This document shows, piece after piece, positions 6,778 through 10,169 of a DNA stretch of 10,169 bases. The DNA comes from Prolixibacteraceae bacterium (GTDB lineage Bacteria; Bacteroidota; Bacteroidia; Bacteroidales; Prolixibacteraceae), in contig JACMKG010000460.1 of the NCBI GenBank assembly GCA_014380255.1, forward strand, positions 1 to 10,169. The letters run 5' to 3'. Each line of letters begins with the position of its first letter. Positions within the stretch are counted from its first letter, which is position 1. The notes beneath the pieces were generated by a model. That model did not search any database. It was not told the origin of the DNA and saw nothing but the letters and a program-made list of their open reading frames with translations. The position numbers were made by a program, and so were the translations under genes.

Positions 6778-9297
6778 ATGAAATTTGAAAAGATCTTGCA
6801 ACGATTAAAAATAACACCCGTCTACTTGATTTTGACTCTTGTGTTTTGGGCTTCTGCTCATACGCAGGCTTCGACATATCGGGTAAAATCAGTAATCGAG
6901 TACCTTGATGCCGAGGATAAAGCTTCACCCGGAGATACTATTTTATGGGAAACGGGTACTTTTCAGGACATGAACTGGGTCATCAGTAAAGATGGTCTGG
7001 TCATAAAAGCGGAACAGCCCGGGACCAGTATTTTTAGAGGAAGCAGCAAGGTGGAAATCAAAGCCAGCAAGATTACTTTCAGCGGGTTTCAGTTTATCGA
7101 CGGGAAAGCCAAGGATGATGTATGTAAAATTTCAGGGAGTCAGAATATTATTGAACAGCTCAACTTTTCAAACTATCACTCCAACTATTACCTGAATGTA
7201 ACTGCAACAGCGCATCACAACACTGTCAGGTATTGCAATTTCGAAAAGAAACCTGAGGATAAACAAACTTCAGTGGTGCAAATTCAGGTAGACGAAAAGC
7301 AACCCGGATACAATCTTGTTTCTCATTGCTCATTCAAAAACCACACAGCACCACCCAATGCAGGGGGCGATTACGGCATTGAAGCTCTCCGTATTGGCTA
7401 TAGTTACCAGTCCAGGTTTATCAGTCGGACGATTGTGGAATACTGCTATTTTTATCGATGCAACGGCGATGGGGAGATCATCTCGTCGAAAGCTCGGGAA
7501 AACGTATTTCGCTACAATACTTTCAGTGACAATGGAGAATCACACTTTACGCTTCGTCATGGAAAAGATAACGTGCTTTACGGTAATTTTTTCCTGAGAG
7601 GTGCCGGACTTCGCATAAAGGAAGGTCAAAATCAAATGGTTTATAATAACTATTTCAATACGGGTAATCAGTGGGCTATCAAGCTTGAAAATTACAAAGC
7701 CGATCCTTTGAAAAGCATCGTGATAGCTCACAATACTTTTGCTGAATCAGGTTCTATTCTTTTGGGTGGAAAAGGTGATTTCCAACCCACCGAAGTGCTG
7801 TTGGCTAGCAATCTTTTCTATAAGCCTACTGCATCCCTTATTGATGATTCAACTGGTCTGGAATCCTTCTCCTCAAATGCTGTTCAGGATTCACAAAGCC
7901 AGATTCCTAAAGGCTTTTATGTATCAAATGTCAAAATTCTGATGAACCCGGAAGGATTCTATCAGCCTGAAGATCGAATGTCTAAAAGCAAGGTTAACTC
8001 TAAACTACAAATTCTGGATATACCTACACTGAATGATGATCCGCAAATTACAAGGGACATAGCCGGGAATAAACGCCCTGAAAAAGAAAAATCTGCCGGA
8101 AGCTTCGATCCAGGGAAGAAATCAATTCAAATGAAGCCTTATGCCACTGCTGAAAATACAGGCCCTGAATATTTGCAAAGAAAGGACAATTTAGCAAAAC
8201 AGGTTATTGAAAATATCCGGGAAGAAACTATTGAGAAAGCAAACCAATTGATAAAGGAAAAACCGGTGACTGTGACGGCATCTTCATGCATACGCAGTGC
8301 GGGTAAAAAAAATGATTTCTATTCGGAAGGTGACTATTGGTGGCCCGATCCGGCTAATCCTACCGGGCCATACATTCAGAAAGATGGACAAACCAATCCG
8401 GATAATTTTGTTGCTCATCGACTGGCTATGATCCGTCTGAGCGAAATTGCCGCCACGCATACATCTGCCTGGATTCTAAGCGGAGATCAAAAGTATGCAA
8501 ATCAGGTATTAATTCATCTCAATGCCTGGTTTGTCGATCCGGCTACCAGAATGAATCCAAACATGCTTTATGCCCAGGCCATCTGGGGTCGATTTACGGG
8601 TCGAGGAATCGGACTAATTGATGCCTATCATCTCGTGGAAGTGATTCGTTCTGTAAAAATGCTGGAAGAAAAAGGTGGATTATCAACCGATCAGTTAAAA
8701 CCTGTCAAAGCATGGTTTGGAGACTTCTTAACCTGGATGACTACCCACTCCTATGGCATAGATGAAATGAATGCCAGGAATAACCATGGAACCTGTTGGG
8801 TTGTTACTGCCGCTGCAATGGCAGATCTAACCCAAAATAAGGAAGTAAGGGAACTTTGCATCGATCGGTTTAAAACCGTTTTCCTTCCCTCTCAAATGTC
8901 CGAAGATGGTAGCTTCCCCTTGGAATTAAAGCGAACCAAGCCTTATGGGTATTCGCTTTTTAATATGGATGCCATGTGCAACCTGGCCGAGATTCTTTCT
9001 ACACCGGATGATAACTTGTGGGAATTTCAAACCCCCGATGGTAAATCCCTTAAGAAAGGAATGGAATATATTTATCCATACATAACCGATAAATCGAAAT
9101 GGCCATTTGCCAAGGATATTTATATCTGGGATGAATGGCCCGCTCGTCAGTCATCGTTGCTTTTTGCCGGATTAGCTTATGAAAAAGAAGAATATATTCA
9201 CACTTTTTTAAGTCTGCCTGCTACCTTTACTCATCCTGAAGTGATTCGGAATGTACCGGTACGTCACCCAATCATCTGGCTGACAAAAATAAACTAA
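6778..9297 (+). CDS. Two-domain lyase: PL6 beta-helix fused to alginate_lyase-family (PL38-like) toroid
   Basis: This 839-residue protein has an export signal, probably cut after Ala31 (HTQA/STYR). Residues about 33-460 are a PL6 parallel beta-helix (chondroitinase-B/alginate-lyase family). NGDGEIISSKARENVFRYNTF carries the likely catalytic Lys238, and TLRHG carries Arg260, matching Lys250/Arg271 of chondroitinase B in context and spacing. The segment ending AENTGPEY (to 465) resembles the usual close of the PL6 core. Residues about 470-839 form a second lyase domain of the PF05426 type: FYSEGDYWWPDPANPTGPYI, QAIWGRFTGRG, NNHGTCW (His670) and PLELKRTKPYGYSLFN (Arg719, Tyr725). The His-Arg-Tyr spacing of 49 and 6 agrees with my recollection of the PL38 enzyme BoPL38 (His243, Arg292, Tyr298). 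Both sites look complete, so the protein should make two kinds of cut in a uronan. The fusion is continuous, with no stop at the junction. The next gene follows after 17 bases. Confidence 0.92.
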   Translation: MKFEKILQRLKITPVYLILTLVFWASAHTQASTYRVKSVIEYLDAEDKASPGDTILWETGTFQDMNWVISKDGLVIKAEQPGTSIFRGSSKVEIKASKITFSGFQFIDGKAKDDVCKISGSQNIIEQLNFSNYHSNYYLNVTATAHHNTVRYCNFEKKPEDKQTSVVQIQVDEKQPGYNLVSHCSFKNHTAPPNAGGDYGIEALRIGYSYQSRFISRTIVEYCYFYRCNGDGEIISSKARENVFRYNTFSDNGESHFTLRHGKDNVLYGNFFLRGAGLRIKEGQNQMVYNNYFNTGNQWAIKLENYKADPLKSIVIAHNTFAESGSILLGGKGDFQPTEVLLASNLFYKPTASLIDDSTGLESFSSNAVQDSQSQIPKGFYVSNVKILMNPEGFYQPEDRMSKSKVNSKLQILDIPTLNDDPQITRDIAGNKRPEKEKSAGSFDPGKKSIQMKPYATAENTGPEYLQRKDNLAKQVIENIREETIEKANQLIKEKPVTVTASSCIRSAGKKNDFYSEGDYWWPDPANPTGPYIQKDGQTNPDNFVAHRLAMIRLSEIAATHTSAWILSGDQKYANQVLIHLNAWFVDPATRMNPNMLYAQAIWGRFTGRGIGLIDAYHLVEVIRSVKMLEEKGGLSTDQLKPVKAWFGDFLTWMTTHSYGIDEMNARNNHGTCWVVTAAAMADLTQNKEVRELCIDRFKTVFLPSQMSEDGSFPLELKRTKPYGYSLFNMDAMCNLAEILSTPDDNLWEFQTPDGKSLKKGMEYIYPYITDKSKWPFAKDIYIWDEWPARQSSLLFAGLAYEKEEYIHTFLSLPATFTHPEVIRNVPVRHPIIWLTKIN

Positions 9298-9314
9298 ACT
9301 ATAAAACCAACTTC

Positions 9315-10169
9315 ATGAATAAATTACTTTATTTAATCGGATGTCTTCTTTTAGCAAGCCAACTGTTTGCTCAAAATCCGCATATCCTGGTGAACTCTTC
9401 AGACAAGCAGGTTGTCTTGAAAAAGATCGAACAGCAGCCTTGGGCCAAGTCCATTTACAACGATATGCAAAAGGGAATTATGCCGTATGCTGATCGTCAT
9501 CAAACGGATCCCCAATGGATTTTAAGCCGTTATCTGATGAATCGTGTTCCGGGTAAGCGCTACACAACTGTTTATTCTAATGAATCAGGTCAGCGACTGA
9601 TTAAATGGAGCGGTGATGCTCCTGTGCCTACGGTCAGGGTAAATACTTATCTGAGAACGCCTATAACAGAAAAAGGCACTTCTTATCGAAAACCTACCAT
9701 TGAAGAACTCATTCCGAATGATACGGCCAGGTTGATGAATTTGTTCAACCCGGAAACCGGACAAAAAGAATGGACTGATCCGCAGGCCTATATTACCAGT
9801 ATCAACGGAGAAATCAACCAGCTGTCCCTGGATGCCGCGATTCTTTTCTGGCTGACGGGTGAAGAGAAATATGCCAAATTCGCTGCTGACATTCTGGATC
9901 AGTGGGCTCGTGGGGCTTACTACCAGGAACCCATTGTTGGACCTTGCCGAACAGGCTTTCTGGATATGCAAACCCTGGGCGACCAGAATTACCGGCCCAT
10001 CATACTTGCGTACGATTTTGTAAAACCTTTTATGAAGCAAAAAGGCTATGAGTTGAAATGGTACGAACCGGTATTCGAGAAATTTGCCTCCACACTTGCG
10101 TTCCGTGGTTTTTGGAACAGCAACTGGTATGCTGCCGAAAGTTCGACCATGGTTTTTGCTGCTTTAAGC
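9315..10169 (+). CDS. Heparinase II/III-like polysaccharide lyase, 3'-truncated by window edge
   Basis: The frame opens at ATG 9315, 17 bases after the fused lyase, and stays open to the last base (285 codons), so the C-terminal part lies outside the window. A signal peptide of 19 residues (LLLASQLFA/QNPH) is followed by PHILVNSSDKQVVLKKIEQQ, the typical opening of heparinase II/III-type proteins. A helical toroid comes next (NQLSLDAAILFWLTGEEKYA, residues about 170-190). FWNSNWYAAESSTMVFAAL near the end (Asn270, Trp271) looks like the Asn-Trp motif of this fold; in this superfamily an Asn and later Tyr/His residues act in beta-elimination. The C-terminal beta domain and the remaining catalytic residues are not visible. 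The PL family (12, 15, 17, 21, 37 or other) cannot be fixed from this part. Close spacing suggests one operon with the fused lyase. Confidence 0.78.
   Translation, partial: MNKLLYLIGCLLLASQLFAQNPHILVNSSDKQVVLKKIEQQPWAKSIYNDMQKGIMPYADRHQTDPQWILSRYLMNRVPGKRYTTVYSNESGQRLIKWSGDAPVPTVRVNTYLRTPITEKGTSYRKPTIEELIPNDTARLMNLFNPETGQKEWTDPQAYITSINGEINQLSLDAAILFWLTGEEKYAKFAADILDQWARGAYYQEPIVGPCRTGFLDMQTLGDQNYRPIILAYDFVKPFMKQKGYELKWYEPVFEKFASTLAFRGFWNSNWYAAESSTMVFAALS

Noticed and set aside
6653..6928. 91-codon minus-strand frame opposite the start of the fused lyase
   Set aside because: It overlaps the signal peptide and start of a convincing + strand gene and shows no protein-like features.
9585..10040. 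151-codon minus-strand frame at the window end
   Set aside because: It lies wholly antisense to the heparinase-like gene, whose + frame has a signal peptide and family motifs; the antisense product shows no recognisable features.

Overview
The window is a stretch of a Bacteroidota polysaccharide-degradation gene cluster (a PUL-type CAZyme cluster). It is moderately AT-rich, every real gene is on the + strand, and the genes are tightly spaced. Every gene whose start is visible begins with a Sec-type signal peptide, and starts lack a clear Shine-Dalgarno sequence. This gene content and layout fit a free-living, possibly marine or sediment, Bacteroidota; the genus cannot be told from the sequence. 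No SusC/SusD pair, sulfatase or regulator lies inside the window, so only part of the locus is seen.

Layout. 1-951 is the 3' part of a GH88 unsaturated glucuronyl hydrolase. 952-1264 is a non-coding gap dominated by a large symmetric hairpin made of six copies of a 9-mer at 11-bp spacing. 1265-2722 encodes a secreted protein of a family I do not recognise. A perfect 16-bp hairpin follows (2725-2763). 2801-3886 encodes a secreted alginate-lyase-fold protein. 3896-4027 is a decapitated GH29 alpha-L-fucosidase: signal peptide plus the first conserved motif, then a stop. 4040-6580 is an intact GH95 alpha-L-fucosidase/galactosidase. 6577-6666 is a second signal-peptide-only stub overlapping the GH95 stop. 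6778-9297 is an unusual two-domain lyase, PL6 (chondroitinase-B/alginate-lyase beta-helix) fused to an alginate_lyase-family toroid resembling PL38. 9315 to the window end is the N-terminal part of a heparinase II/III-like protein.

Working together (inference): several lyases of different folds (beta-helix PL6, toroid PL38-like, alginate_lyase-like, heparinase-like) would cleave a uronic-acid-containing polysaccharide by beta-elimination. GH88 would remove the resulting unsaturated uronate from oligosaccharide ends, and GH95 would remove alpha-L-fucose or L-galactose side groups. The target is therefore probably a fucosylated, uronate-rich glycan, for example an algal fucoglucuronan/glucuronomannan type, a fucosylated glycosaminoglycan or a bacterial exopolysaccharide. 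The sequence alone does not choose among these.

Most notable: the PL6-PL38-like fusion, the secreted protein of unknown family, the lyase homologue whose catalytic-His position reads Trp, the two gene stubs that record gene loss on either side of GH95, and the 11-bp-phased hairpin.
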